A DNA stretch of 64,000 nucleotides from Nyssa sinensis (Eukaryota; Streptophyta; Magnoliopsida; Cornales; Nyssaceae), in the NCBI GenBank assembly GCA_008638375.1, contig CM018050.1, forward strand, positions 32,653,220 to 32,717,219, read 5' to 3'. The notes under the pieces are model-generated. The model did no database searches, had not been told where the DNA came from, and saw only the letters and a list, made by a program, of their open reading frames with translations. Below, piece by piece: positions 46,565 to 56,813 of the stretch. Each line of letters starts with the position of its first letter. The stretch's first letter is position 1. The translations under genes were made by a program, and so were the position numbers.

Positions 46565-47818
46565 ATGGCCCCGAATCTTCGACCACGACAGAATACTCAG
46601 GTTCCGCAAAGTTCTCAGCGTCAGCCGCCTGTTCCACGAGCAAGGGGGCCAACTGTTAATCCCATGCAACAAGAGATCGAATCGATCAAACGACACAATG
46701 AACTGGTGCAGGAACAGTTGCTTGCCATCACTAGAAGGCTGGCAACGCTCACACAGAATCAAGGGATGAACCCTCCTAACCCACCGGTCAACATTGCTGC
46801 GGGAACTCAATCTCTTGTTGCCATGGAGAATGAAGAACTTCATGAGCAGGCTCTAAATAACCAGCCCGGGCACCCCCAGGGTGTTGCTCGCGTTGGTAGA
46901 GATCCACAACCGTCAGCAGCTCCAGGCTGGGGAACATCAGCCTTCGTTCTTGACGTCCATTACTGGAGCACTACTCGAGCCCCAACTCCAAGGGCCTCGG
47001 GAGCACATCCGGCACCACAGGAGCCTCATCCCTATGCAACACCAATCCCTCCGATTCGGAACCCTCCTCCGTCCGAAGGGCGTACTCAACCCTACTACCT
47101 TGAAGCCGAGGCTGTCAAGCAGGGTTCGCAAGATGTCAGACTCAGAGACCCGTGGAGGGTAGAGGAAATTACCGAGTCTATGGACCGAACAATCGCCTTG
47201 AGAGGACCTCAGAACCCTCTAGAGCAAGACGAGTTGGCCAGGCTGCTCGGAAGACTAGCCACCCCATTCACTCACGCCATCATGTCAGAAGAGAGGCCCA
47301 GAAAGTTCATGGTGCCCAAGTTCACCCTGTACGATGGATCTGGAGATCCAGGAGATCATCTCTCGCACTACCAGCATACGATGGCCCTTCACGGAGCCTC
47401 TGATGCTTTCATGTGCCGAACTTTCATCACTAGCTTGAAGGGAACTGCTCTGAAGTGGTTCCACAACCTCCCTCCGAACTCAATTACCAGCTTCTATGAG
47501 CTCGATAGACAATTCTTGGACAGGTTTATGACCAGCAGAAGGCTCAGAAGGGGACCAGAGTTCTTGTTAAATGTCAAGCTAACTAAGGAGGAGTCCCTCA
47601 GAGCCTACATTGCGCGCTTCAATGCCGAACTTACGGAGATCACTAGCTGTAGCCTAAAGTTCCTTGTAGCAGCCTTAACTGCTGGGCTTGCCCAAGGTGG
47701 TTTCAGAGACTCCTTAACAAAGAGCCCTCCAGTCGACATGGCGGCATTAATGGATCGGGCCAGAAAGTACATCAACCTGGAAGAAGCCAACCGCACATCC
47801 CAGAAGGGCAAAGACTAG
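46565..47818 (+). CDS. Gypsy Gag polyprotein (N-terminal part)
   Basis: A 417-codon open frame starts MAPNLRPRQNTQVPQSSQRQ. A proline-rich N-terminal half is followed by the Retrotrans_gag domain: PKFTLYDGSGDPGDHLSHYQ, RTFITSLKGTALKWFHNLPP, SFYELDRQFLDRFMTSRRL. Gag forms the virus-like particle in which the element's RNA is copied. A TAG at 47816-47818 ends it before the lysine/arginine-rich linker and zinc knuckle, which are still readable downstream (CNFHKDHGH..NTC near 48075-48115). The frame is long and clean compared with the following pol region. Confidence 0.85.
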   Translation: MAPNLRPRQNTQVPQSSQRQPPVPRARGPTVNPMQQEIESIKRHNELVQEQLLAITRRLATLTQNQGMNPPNPPVNIAAGTQSLVAMENEELHEQALNNQPGHPQGVARVGRDPQPSAAPGWGTSAFVLDVHYWSTTRAPTPRASGAHPAPQEPHPYATPIPPIRNPPPSEGRTQPYYLEAEAVKQGSQDVRLRDPWRVEEITESMDRTIALRGPQNPLEQDELARLLGRLATPFTHAIMSEERPRKFMVPKFTLYDGSGDPGDHLSHYQHTMALHGASDAFMCRTFITSLKGTALKWFHNLPPNSITSFYELDRQFLDRFMTSRRLRRGPEFLLNVKLTKEESLRAYIARFNAELTEITSCSLKFLVAALTAGLAQGGFRDSLTKSPPVDMAALMDRARKYINLEEANRTSQKGKD

Positions 47819-49228
47819 ACCCAGAGGGATAATCCAAAGAGGGAGGATCACAAGAAGGAGGACCACAGAAGAGACTCCAACAAAAAAAGGGCCAGGAGCC
47901 CAGAGAAGAGAACAGCACCCAGAGCTGTGTACAATTCTGGACCAAGGGAGTTCACCAACTTCACTCCTTTGAACACCACACCGAACTAGGTACTCCGGCA
48001 GATTCGAGATCAGGAGAACCTGAAGTGGCCGGAACCAATCAAAGGAGATCCCAGCCTTCAGGACCAAAGTAAGTATTGTAATTTCCATAAAGATCATGGA
48101 CATACAACTAACACATGCAGGACCCTCCGATATGAGATAGAGCAGCTCATAAAGAAAAGGCGTCTTCGAGAGTTCGTCATGCAAGACAGAAGGCAGAACC
48201 CCCAAGAAGACAAGCCTCAACAACGGCCAGACCAGAGGCCTGAGCAGAGGCAAGAGCAGAGGGAAGGACGAAACGAGCCTCAGAGGCAGAACAACCATGT
48301 CATCTACGTCCTCCATGCTGACTCCCCTATCACATGAATGTCCAACAGGGCAAGAAAGAGATATGCTCTGGAGGCTAGAGCTGCCCCGAACGTATTACAG
48401 ATCTCCAACGTAGAAAAGAGGCTCAAGCCTGCACCGGAGATCCAATTCACTGAACAAGATCTAGCAGGGAGAGGCTCACAGTGATGCCCTTGTTATCACT
48501 CTTAAAATCGCCAACTTCGAGATCAGGAGAGTCCTGGTCGATACTGGCAGCTCCGTCAACATACTGTTCCATGAGCCACTTAAACAGATGGGGATGGACC
48601 ATGACAACGTCAAGCCCACTACTGCCGTGATGGCAGCTTTTGATGGCAATCTCAGCACCCCATTGGGGAGAGTCGACCTTCCTACCACTGTAGGAGAGGG
48701 TGAAGGGCAGAAGACCACCATCTCGGAGTACATGGTGTTGAACATGAAATCTCCCTACAACGTCATAATCGAGAGACCCTGGTTGCACCAGATAGGGGCG
48801 GTCACCTCGACCCTCCATTAGTGTTTGAAGTACGTCCACAACCAGAACGTTCACTCTGTTAGAGGGTGTCAGCCAACCTCCCAGGAGTGCCATGCTATTG
48901 CCCTCAAGGAGAAGGCTCCTAAATAGCAATTACAGTACACCCGAGACTGTGCAGATCCAGTTCTCACCCATACTCCCGAGGTGGAAGTTTGCCCAGCCAG
49001 CGTTGAAGAACCCCTGAGCCCAAGGGGACGCGACAACCGAGCCAAAACTATTGGCGAGCCCATCAAAGTATTGGTCAGTTCAGAAACAGAGGGGCGTTAT
49101 TTGTATATCGGCCCAGATTTGACGCACACCAAGCAAGAAAATATAGTTAGGTTTCTGAAAAACAACCTCTCTATATTTGCTTAGGAAACCGGGGACATGG
49201 AGGGTATAGACCCTAGCCTCATAACTCA
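47819..49228 (+). pseudogene. Gypsy gag C-terminus, protease and start of RT
   Basis: After the Gag stop come a charged linker, a zinc knuckle and a long glutamine/arginine-rich spacer. The aspartic protease is near 48530-48800 (RRVLVDTGSSVNILF, later VIIERPWLHQIGAVTSTLH). The connection to RT ends with FLKNNLSIFA, a TAG where tryptophan is usual, then GDMEGIDPSLITH. Stops occur at about 47987, 48336, 48481, 48820, 48923 and 49182. The reading is cut by the CACTA end at 49229. Confidence 0.8.
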
Positions 49229-50417
49229 CACTACAACAAAAGGCACTATTAGCGACGCACTAATAGTGGCCTTGAGCGTTGCTAAAGGTCTTTTGCAACG
49301 CACAACCGTGCGTCGCTAAGGCGTCACAAATAGTGGCGTCGCTAATACTATTAGCGACGCACATCCCTTTGTGCGTCGCCAATGGTGACTTTTAGCGACG
49401 CGCAATGAGTGTCACTAAAAATTGGGTATGCGCGTGGCAAAAAATACACAAGGACGCATTGAGCGTCGCTAAAAGTCACCATTAGCGATGCTCAGTGTGT
49501 GCGTCGCTAAAAGTCACTATTAGCGATACGCACTGAGCGTCACTAATAGTAGTCTTTAGCGACGTGCAGTGCGCGTCGCTAATAGTGATTTTTAGCGATG
49601 CACACACTGAGCGTCACTAATGGTGACTTTTAGCGACGCTCAGTGCGCGTCGCTAATAGTTTTTTTTTTTTAAATAAAAAAAAACCCATATTTGCTTTAT
49701 TTTTTTTGTTATTTCATTCCTGTTTAAACCTGTATCAATCATCCATTCCGATTACAATAAAATCCAAGCATTCTGAAATGAATATATTAAAAAAGAAAAA
49801 TTAACAATTGTCTCCAAAAAATATACATTTGTAAAAGTACAATTTAACAATAAATAGAAAAATTAATTATCCAGGAAAATATGTGAAAAGGGTGGAGTAA
49901 GATTAACAATGACTGGAACAGGAATAGTTCCACCCTAAATTAAATGGCAATGTAAGAAAAAAGGTCTAAGCATCACGTGAATAAATTATATTAATATCTC
50001 TTGAAATTTATGAAATTAAATTAATATTTTCTAATGTATAAAAAAACTTACAAATATTTTCTTCCAGTTTATTTTTTTAAATAACAAAATTACCTATTTT
50101 ATAATTTTTTTTTTAAATCTTGACCAATTTTTTTATTTTTTAAATAAATATTGATAAAAAATTTAAATTTATTTTTATATAAAATAAAAATAAGTTATTT
50201 ACCTTAAATTTATTTTTAAATAAAAAAATTAAAAAATCTTTAAAAAAAAATAGAATAAATTGGTTAAGATTGAAAAAATACAAAAAAATAATAATAATAA
50301 TAAAAGGAGCAGTTTCATTATTTTTTTTAAAAAAAAATTGACAGGAGAAAGGTGTCTGTATATTATTTTATAAAATAGGAAAAGTTAGTGTAATTTCAAA
50401 AATCACAGAAAAAATTA
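49229..50417 (-). mobile_element. CACTA element 2, one end only
   Basis: Begins CACTACAACAAAAGGCAC inside the gypsy RT start, preceded by TCA as the presumed 3-bp duplication. A subterminal array of TTAGCGACGC-type motifs occupies 49245-49655, more eroded than in element 1. The 49680-49860 segment matches the 3' end region of elements 1 and 3 (GTTTAAACCTGTATCAATCATCCAT; AAAATCCAAGCATTCTGAAATGAATAT). At 50418 element 3 takes over. The other end of element 2 must lie right of the window, or be lost. Confidence 0.8.
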
Positions 50418-50978
50418 CACTACAACAAAATGCACTATTAGCGACGCGCGTGTGCGTCGCTAATAGTGCAATTGTGCGTCACTAAAGACCTTTAGCGACG
50501 CACAAACGTGCGTTGCTAAGGCGTCACAAAAAGTGCTGTCGCTAATACTATTAGCGACGCACAAAACCGTTGGTGTCGATAAAAGTGCCTATTAGCGACG
50601 CACATAGCGCGTCGCTAATAATTGGATGTGTCCGTCGCCAATAATTCCCAAGGGCGTAGTGTGCGTCGCTAAAAATCAGTATTAGCGACGCACAGTGGGC
50701 ATCGCTAAAAGTGAGTATTAGCGACGTCCATGTGATGCGTCGCCAATACAAACTTTTAGCGACGCACAGTGTGCGTCGCTAATATTGAATTTTTAAATTA
50801 AATTCAGAGTTTTAACGACGCTATGGTGTGCGTCGCTAAAAGTGTTTTTTTTTTTACAACCATATCTGCTTTGTTTTAATATTGTTTTGTTCCTGTTTAA
50901 ACCTGTATCAATCATCCATCCTGATATACAATAAAATCCAAGCATTCTGAAATGAATATTTTAAAGCAGAAAAATTCA

Positions 50979-51013
<35 letters not shown>

Positions 51014-51289
51014 CTAATTATGTACAATTGTAAAAGTATCATTCATCACTAAATAGAAAAATTAAAAATTGTCTCCAAAATGTTACTACAGATGTCCTTG
51101 AAAATAAAAAATAAAAATAACAAGTTCTGACCCAAAACATAAAGATGGCGGCGCGACAATAATCCCCGATCAATCTGAAATAAAGATCAAACGACATATA
51201 TTAGAACAATTATTAAATATATATGAACATAGAATGTGAATAGTTTTTTTTTTTTAATTGTAAGAACGACATAAAGTAGCATAAGTCTA

Positions 51290-52620
51290 TTTTATCATTT
51301 ATGAGGTATATGAGGTGGTTTCGGTGCAGTTAGGCCGATATCCGGCATTTTGGTCTGTCAAAACCCCAAAATGGGCCTTTTTGGAGCGGAAACTTGCATA
51401 AGTTTCAAACCGGGCATTGGAACTGAGTGTCGCAAGTTCGTGCAAATCTATTTTATCATTTTTGAGGTGTGTGAGGTGGTTTCGGTGCAGTTAAGCCAAT
51501 ATCCAGCATTTTGGTCTGTCAAAACCCCAAAATAGGCCTTTTTGAGGCTGAAACTTGCATAAGTTTCAAATCGGGCATCGAAACTGAGTGTCGTAAGTTC
51601 GTGCAAGTCTATTTTATCATTTGTGAGGTGTGTGAGGTGGTTTCGGTGCAGTTAGGCCGATATCCGGCATTTTGGTCTGTCAAAACCCCAAAATGGGCCT
51701 TTTTGAGGCTGAAACTTGCATAAGTTTCAAACCGGCCATCGGAACCGAGTGTCGTAAGTTTGTGCAAGTCTATTTTATCATTTGTGAGGTGTGTGAGGTG
51801 GTTTTCGTGCAGTTAGGCCGATATCCGGCATTTTGGTCTGTCAAAACCCCAAAATGGGCCTTTTTGGAGCTGAAACTTGCATAAGTTTCAAACCGGCCAT
51901 CGGAACCGAGTGTCGTAAGTTCGTGCAAGTCTATTTTATCATTTGTGAGGTGTGTGAGGTGGTTTCGGTGCAGTTAGGCCGATATCCGACATCTTGTTCT
52001 GTCAAAACCCCAAAATGGGCCTTTTTGAGGCTGAAACTTGCATAAGTTTCAAACCGGCCATCGGAACCGAGTGTTGTAAGTTCGTGCAAGTATATTTTAT
52101 CATTTTTGAGGTGTGTGAGGTGGTTTTGGTGCAGTTAGGCCGATATCCGGCATTTTGGTCTGTCAAAACCCCAAAATGGGCCTTTTTGGAGCTGAAACTT
52201 GCATAAGTTTCAAACCGGCCATCGGAACCGAGTGTCGTAAGTTCGTGCAAGTCTATTTTATCATTTGTGAGATGTGTGAGGTGGTTTCGGTGCAGTTAGG
52301 CCGATATCCGACATTTTGGTCTGTCAAAACCCTAAAATGGGCCTTTTTGAGGCTGAAACTTGCATAAGTTTCAAACCGGGTATCGGAACTGAGTGTCGTA
52401 AGTTGGTGCAAGTCTATTTTATCATTGGTGAGGTATGTGAGGTGGTTTTAGTGTAGTTAGGCCGATATCCAGTATTTTGGTCTGTCAAAACCCCAAAATG
52501 GGCCTTTTTGGAGCTGAAACTTGCATAAGTTTCAAACCGGGCATCCGAACCGAGTTCCGTAAGTTCGTGCAAGTCTATTTTATCATTTTTGAGGTGCGTG
52601 ATGTGGTTTTGGTGCATTTT
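51290..52620 (-). repeat. 161-bp satellite of CACTA-3
   Basis: About eight to nine units of 161 bp (anchor GGTCTGTCAAAACC at 51352, 51513, 51674, 51835, 51996, 52157, 52318 and 52479). All are full length; the 10-bp-deleted unit type and the 312-bp dimer of CACTA-1 are absent. It occupies the same place, 3' of the TNPA-like gene. Confidence 0.93.
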
Positions 52621-52671
52621 CTATAAATAATAAATCCACGAAAGTATATAATTTTAAAAACTTACCAAGGT

Positions 52672-54135
52672 TGTGAAGAGTCACGCTGTTGGCTGATCAT
52701 CGTCTGCAAAAGAGTCTGTATCTCGGCATATCGCTCCTCGAGGCTATCTAGTCTCTAGTGCAGCACTACATTCTCTTGTTGAACTGCCTCCGTAGCTGCG
52801 TGTGCCCTAGCATCACTCTCAAAGGACGATGTCGTCGGCGCCATCCCAGTCCCTAAGCCATGCACATAGCCACGCCTCTTGCCCAAAACAGTCTCCCGTA
52901 TCTGGTCATCGGTCGGCGGATCCTGACCCTTAGGTGTCGGCTGATCACGCAGCCGGACCATCTCCTCTTATAAAGACATAAATATATGTTACTACTTTTA
53001 TAACTTTAGATTAATATTAAATTAGTAATACTGTAGCAAGTTACATAAAAACTTACATAAAGCCGCTGTGCTTCAGGCCCAGCCCAACCCTTATTGGGGT
53101 TGTAGTGCGTCCTGTGCCACAAATCAATGGGGCTGGGTGGTGCACCGGTGTCCTGGTCTCGCTGGAGCAAATAAATAGTAGCTTATGAAGAGTGATTTCA
53201 TGAATAGATTATACAATAAGAACTTGATACATTTATTAACTTACCATATCATGCCTATATTGTACAAAAGAACGTGATCCACCACAGTGGGTCACCTTCT
53301 GCTTGCTTCTACTCTCGCTATTCTTCCTGTTTAGTTCCTACACTTGGCCAAAACAAAGAAGGTTAATATAAATGATACTGATTTAAACCAGACAACAAAA
53401 GTAATTTGAACAATTTTTACCTGGAATGTATCACTTGCGAACCGGTCGCACAGTAACATCCAATCCTCCACCGTCACCCCCTTGTAGGGTCTGTCATGGG
53501 GCTCTCTACCGGCTGCCACCTCCGCCTCGTAGTGCATGTGCAGACGGTGTCGATAGTCCCTGAAAGAGACTCTCAGGTAACGATCCACAGCCCTCGCTAC
53601 GTGAGGTAGGTGGAGATCGATGTCAAACTTCTCATGTAAAGCATGTCATTGTCAAAACATTACGGTATTAGAAATGTTAAAATTTAGTTCAACATAATAA
53701 TAAAAGACATACCAGGATCTGCGCATGAATAGCCTGTAGATCCTCCTGAGTGACGTGACTCCAGTCAGTAATATGGAGTGGGGCGCGTAGTCGGCAAATG
53801 ATGCCGACCTCTGTGATGAACTGTTGTGCCCACCCACCAACGGGCTTCAGCAAGCCCTCAGGTAGCTCAATCCGAAGTCGCGCACCCCCTGCTGCCTCCA
53901 TCTGTGTCTGCAAACTCTGATTCTTCGACCTACCACGCCCTCATCTAGCACTGGTAGTGGCCGAAGCTTTAGAAACAATAAAATAGAAACAATTAGTACC
54001 ATATTTATATAAGCATTAATACAAAATGGAACTATCCATACCATCAATGGCAGGATTAGTCGATCCTGCAGAAGAAGGGGAAGGGGTCGATGGGTCCACC
54101 GGGGCTGCGCGTCTACGTGATCCTAGTCCAACCAT
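52672..54135 (-). pseudogene. TNPA-like / Transposase_24 gene of CACTA-3, nonsense-mutated
   Basis: Same six-exon layout as 36029-37502, from the ATG at 54135 (MVGLGSRRRAAPVDPSTPSP) to QRDSSQPW. Exon 2 (LRIELPEGLLKPVGGWAQQF), exon 3 (RDYRHRLHMHYEAEVAAGRE) and the last exon (LGKRRGYVHGLGTG) are clear. Two codons differ from the intact copy as stops: CGA to TGA in exon 2 (after SAR) and CAG to TAG in the last exon (after VVLH). The latter is next to a CGC to CAC change. All are C-to-T or G-to-A transitions, as expected from decay of methylated cytosines. The product would be truncated early. Confidence 0.85.
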
Positions 54136-54510
54136 ATCTAAAACAAAAGTTTAAAAGTAAATTCCATTACATCATAAAAATTAAAATCCATTACAGCATA
54201 AATGTAAAGATCCAAAAATTTTGAATGAAATTTTTTTTTGGAATAAAATTTTTTTTTTAATTATGTTTATTTATTTATTTATTTTGTTTATTTATTTATG
54301 AGATATGTGTGTAGATATGTGTATGTGTGCATATGTGATGTATGGCATATGTAGGAATGTAGATGGGTATAATGTCATGTATTATATATATATATATATA
54401 TACACGTACAAAGGTGGTGGACAGCCTGGTGTGTGGATGGCAGACCGTGTATATGTGTGTGAGGTATAATATATATATATATATATATATATAAATAATG
54501 GAGAAAGACC

Positions 54511-54552
54511 AGCAATGCAAGCAATGCTTTTAATGCAAAGCTGCATTGCTGC
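54511..54552 (+). other. Rearranged palindrome in LTR
   Basis: The arms CAGCAATGCA (54510-54519) and TGCATTGCTG (54542-54551) can pair around a loop that retains AATGCAAAGCTGC, the right arm of the 27-bp palindrome in the LTR at 17222. The original left arm is altered here, and a new outer stem is present. Confidence 0.6.
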
Positions 54553-56614
54553 ATGGGACAGGAGGTAAGATCAAGAAAAAAAGGGACTGTGAGTCAGGTT
54601 AGGTGGAGAGAGAAAGAAGATATAGAGAGAGAAAGTGAATCGGGAAGAGCAAGAAGAGGAAACAGACCAAGAGGAAGCAAAGGGAGAAAAGCTGAGCTAG
54701 GGAGGCCGTGAGCATTGGAAGAAGTCTAGGAAGCCAAACCAAGAAGGAGGAGAAGGGAAGCTGAACCAGAGAGAAAATCAGAAACTTGAGGTAAACTGTG
54801 AGCTTCTGTTTTAAATTTTTAAAGGCAAAATAGTTAGATTTACTAGTAGGGTCTTGTAGAGCTTAAAATAAGAAGAACAATGCAAAAAGAATCAGTTTAA
54901 ATGGTTGAGAAATGAGGGAACGATACCTAGTTGCAGGTCGGATGAAAAAAATGAAGGAATCTATCATTTCATGTATAAAACTTGAAATAATTAGTATAAA
55001 ACTAACCTAATGACATGCAGAAGATGAATAGTGTTGATCTTAGGAGAAATGGTGAAGAAAAAGAGCAAGAAATGTGAAAAATAGTGCTCACCGGAGATAC
55101 GGGTTCACGCCGGAATAGCCACTGTCATGGCTTGTTCGACGGCCGAGAACCACCCAAACTCCATTTTGGAGGATGGACATGGAACCCTCATGGTTTGGAG
55201 ATTCGGAGCATGTCAAAAGTGTGAAATATGGTGATCGGAATTAGGTCGCCGTCGCCGGAGATGGCGACGGAAACCTAACTGTGTCTCGCCGGAAAACAGA
55301 GGGAGATGATGGGCTGTTTTGGGCCTGTTGCCATGGGCCTGGTTTGATTTCCTGGTTTGGGCTTGGTTTGCTTAAAAGAGTTTGGGCCAATTTGATTTTA
55401 AAAAGGACATTGGGCTTTCCAATTGGGCCACATGAGTTGGGTTGGGTTAGAGATAGGGGCTGTTTGGCTGCAGGTTTAACAAATTGGATTGGACCCAATT
55501 TGGGGATAGGGATATCTTATCCCAATTTTGGAAATTGTCCACTGTTTGGCTATCCAAATTTGGAATAGTCAAATCAGGAATTCTGATTTGACCCCTCATC
55601 TTTTGGAAATCCTAATCTGACCCAGAACTTGTGAGTAATTACAATCTGACCCCTTTGAATAAAATATTAATTTAATTTAATTTAATTAATCATTTAAATA
55701 TTCTAAAATAGTCCGAAGTCCAAATGGGACAAGTCATTAGTGTAATTTGATTATCTCGACCCTTCTGAGACCAATGGTGAGGTCTGTTTCACGAGACGGA
55801 GTCCCGAAAAATAAAAGGCCCGTAATAACCTTTAAAATTACCAAAATACCCCTGAATTGAAACACAGTCAAACGAACTCCAAATTTAGTAAACGAATAGT
55901 GAAACTTTATTTTCTCGAGCATTCCGGACTCAACCGTGGGGTCCAATTTGTGAAAAGAGGTCACGAAATGTAAGGACCCGTGTAAGGTGCAAAATGACTG
56001 TTTTGCCCTTTTGAACTTAGGTGTCCGAATTGAATTCTACGAAAACCTAAACTTAGTTTCTTCGACGTCCCGGACTCAATGGTGGAGTCTAAATTAGCAA
56101 AATAGAAACTTATGAATTAAAGACCTAAAATTTGATGAATAGAATACATTCAAATGACAACGAACTGAATTACCTGTTATGATTTTAGGGACACGAGAGG
56201 GCAAGGAGAAGGTGATCTGACCTTCGGCGTTCTCACTGTGATCCTACTATACTACGAGTACACCTTTCCCGGGTTGAGGTCGGTTATCAGGTACGATATA
56301 TTGTGCTAAGTAAGAAATAGAATTGAGATTAGGAATACTGATTTTGCTGCCTTGATTGTTCACATGTTTGCTTGATTGTTCACATGCTTCGGTGCTTCGT
56401 GCTATTTTGCTAAAGTTGGGTGATGATGTGGATGATGATTGTGTGTATATCGCATGTGTTAGAGTAGTGTGTGAATTATATGCTTTGAGAACCGTTGACA
56501 TTATGAAATATGTACTTGAAAGCATGCTTTGTGTATGAATGAGATGCCTTATTGAGATTACATTATGACATGATGGAACCAAAGCATGTTGGCATAGTAT
56601 GATTCTTTGGACAT

Positions 56615-56813
56615 GACATGATATTGCATTTGGTACCCTAACCAGCGGGAGCAATCCGCGAAGGGACATGATATTGCATTGGTACCCTAACCAGCGGGAG
56701 CGATCCGTGAAGGGACATGATATTGCATTTGGTACCCTAACCAGCGGGAGCGATCCGTGAAGAGACATGATATTACATTTGGTACCCTAACCAACGGGAG
56801 TGATCCGTGAAGG
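56615..56813. repeat. 50-bp tandem repeat in LTR (4 copies)
   Basis: Units begin GACATGATATT at 56615, 56665, 56714 and 56764 and contain GGTACCCTAACCAGCGGGAG and GATCCGTGAAGG. The other LTR copies have a single related block (for example around 4740-4800), so it is a local amplification. Confidence 0.9.

Larger units (their letters stand above)
45895..49228 (+). mobile_element. Ty3-gypsy (Tat-type) element, 5' part
   Basis: The primer site TTGGCGCCGTCTGTGGGAA begins at 46490, the type used by many plant Tat/Athila-branch gypsy elements. An LTR ends at about 46487 (GCAGCATCA). Its start, somewhere near 45890-45910, is not fixed because the 3' LTR lies outside the window. A TATA-like TCTATAAATTA is at 46288. 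Gag and protease follow, and the RT begins (GIDPSLITH) just where a CACTA element is inserted at 49229. Many in-frame stops show it is dead. Confidence 0.8.

Noticed and set aside
46937..48929. Minus-strand frames of 64-189 codons opposite the gypsy gag/pol
   Set aside because: Antisense shadows of the gag-protease region, with no independent motif.
51350..52367. Similar repeated small frames on the plus strand
   Set aside because: Same satellite in inverted orientation within CACTA-3; no start context or conservation beyond the repeat.
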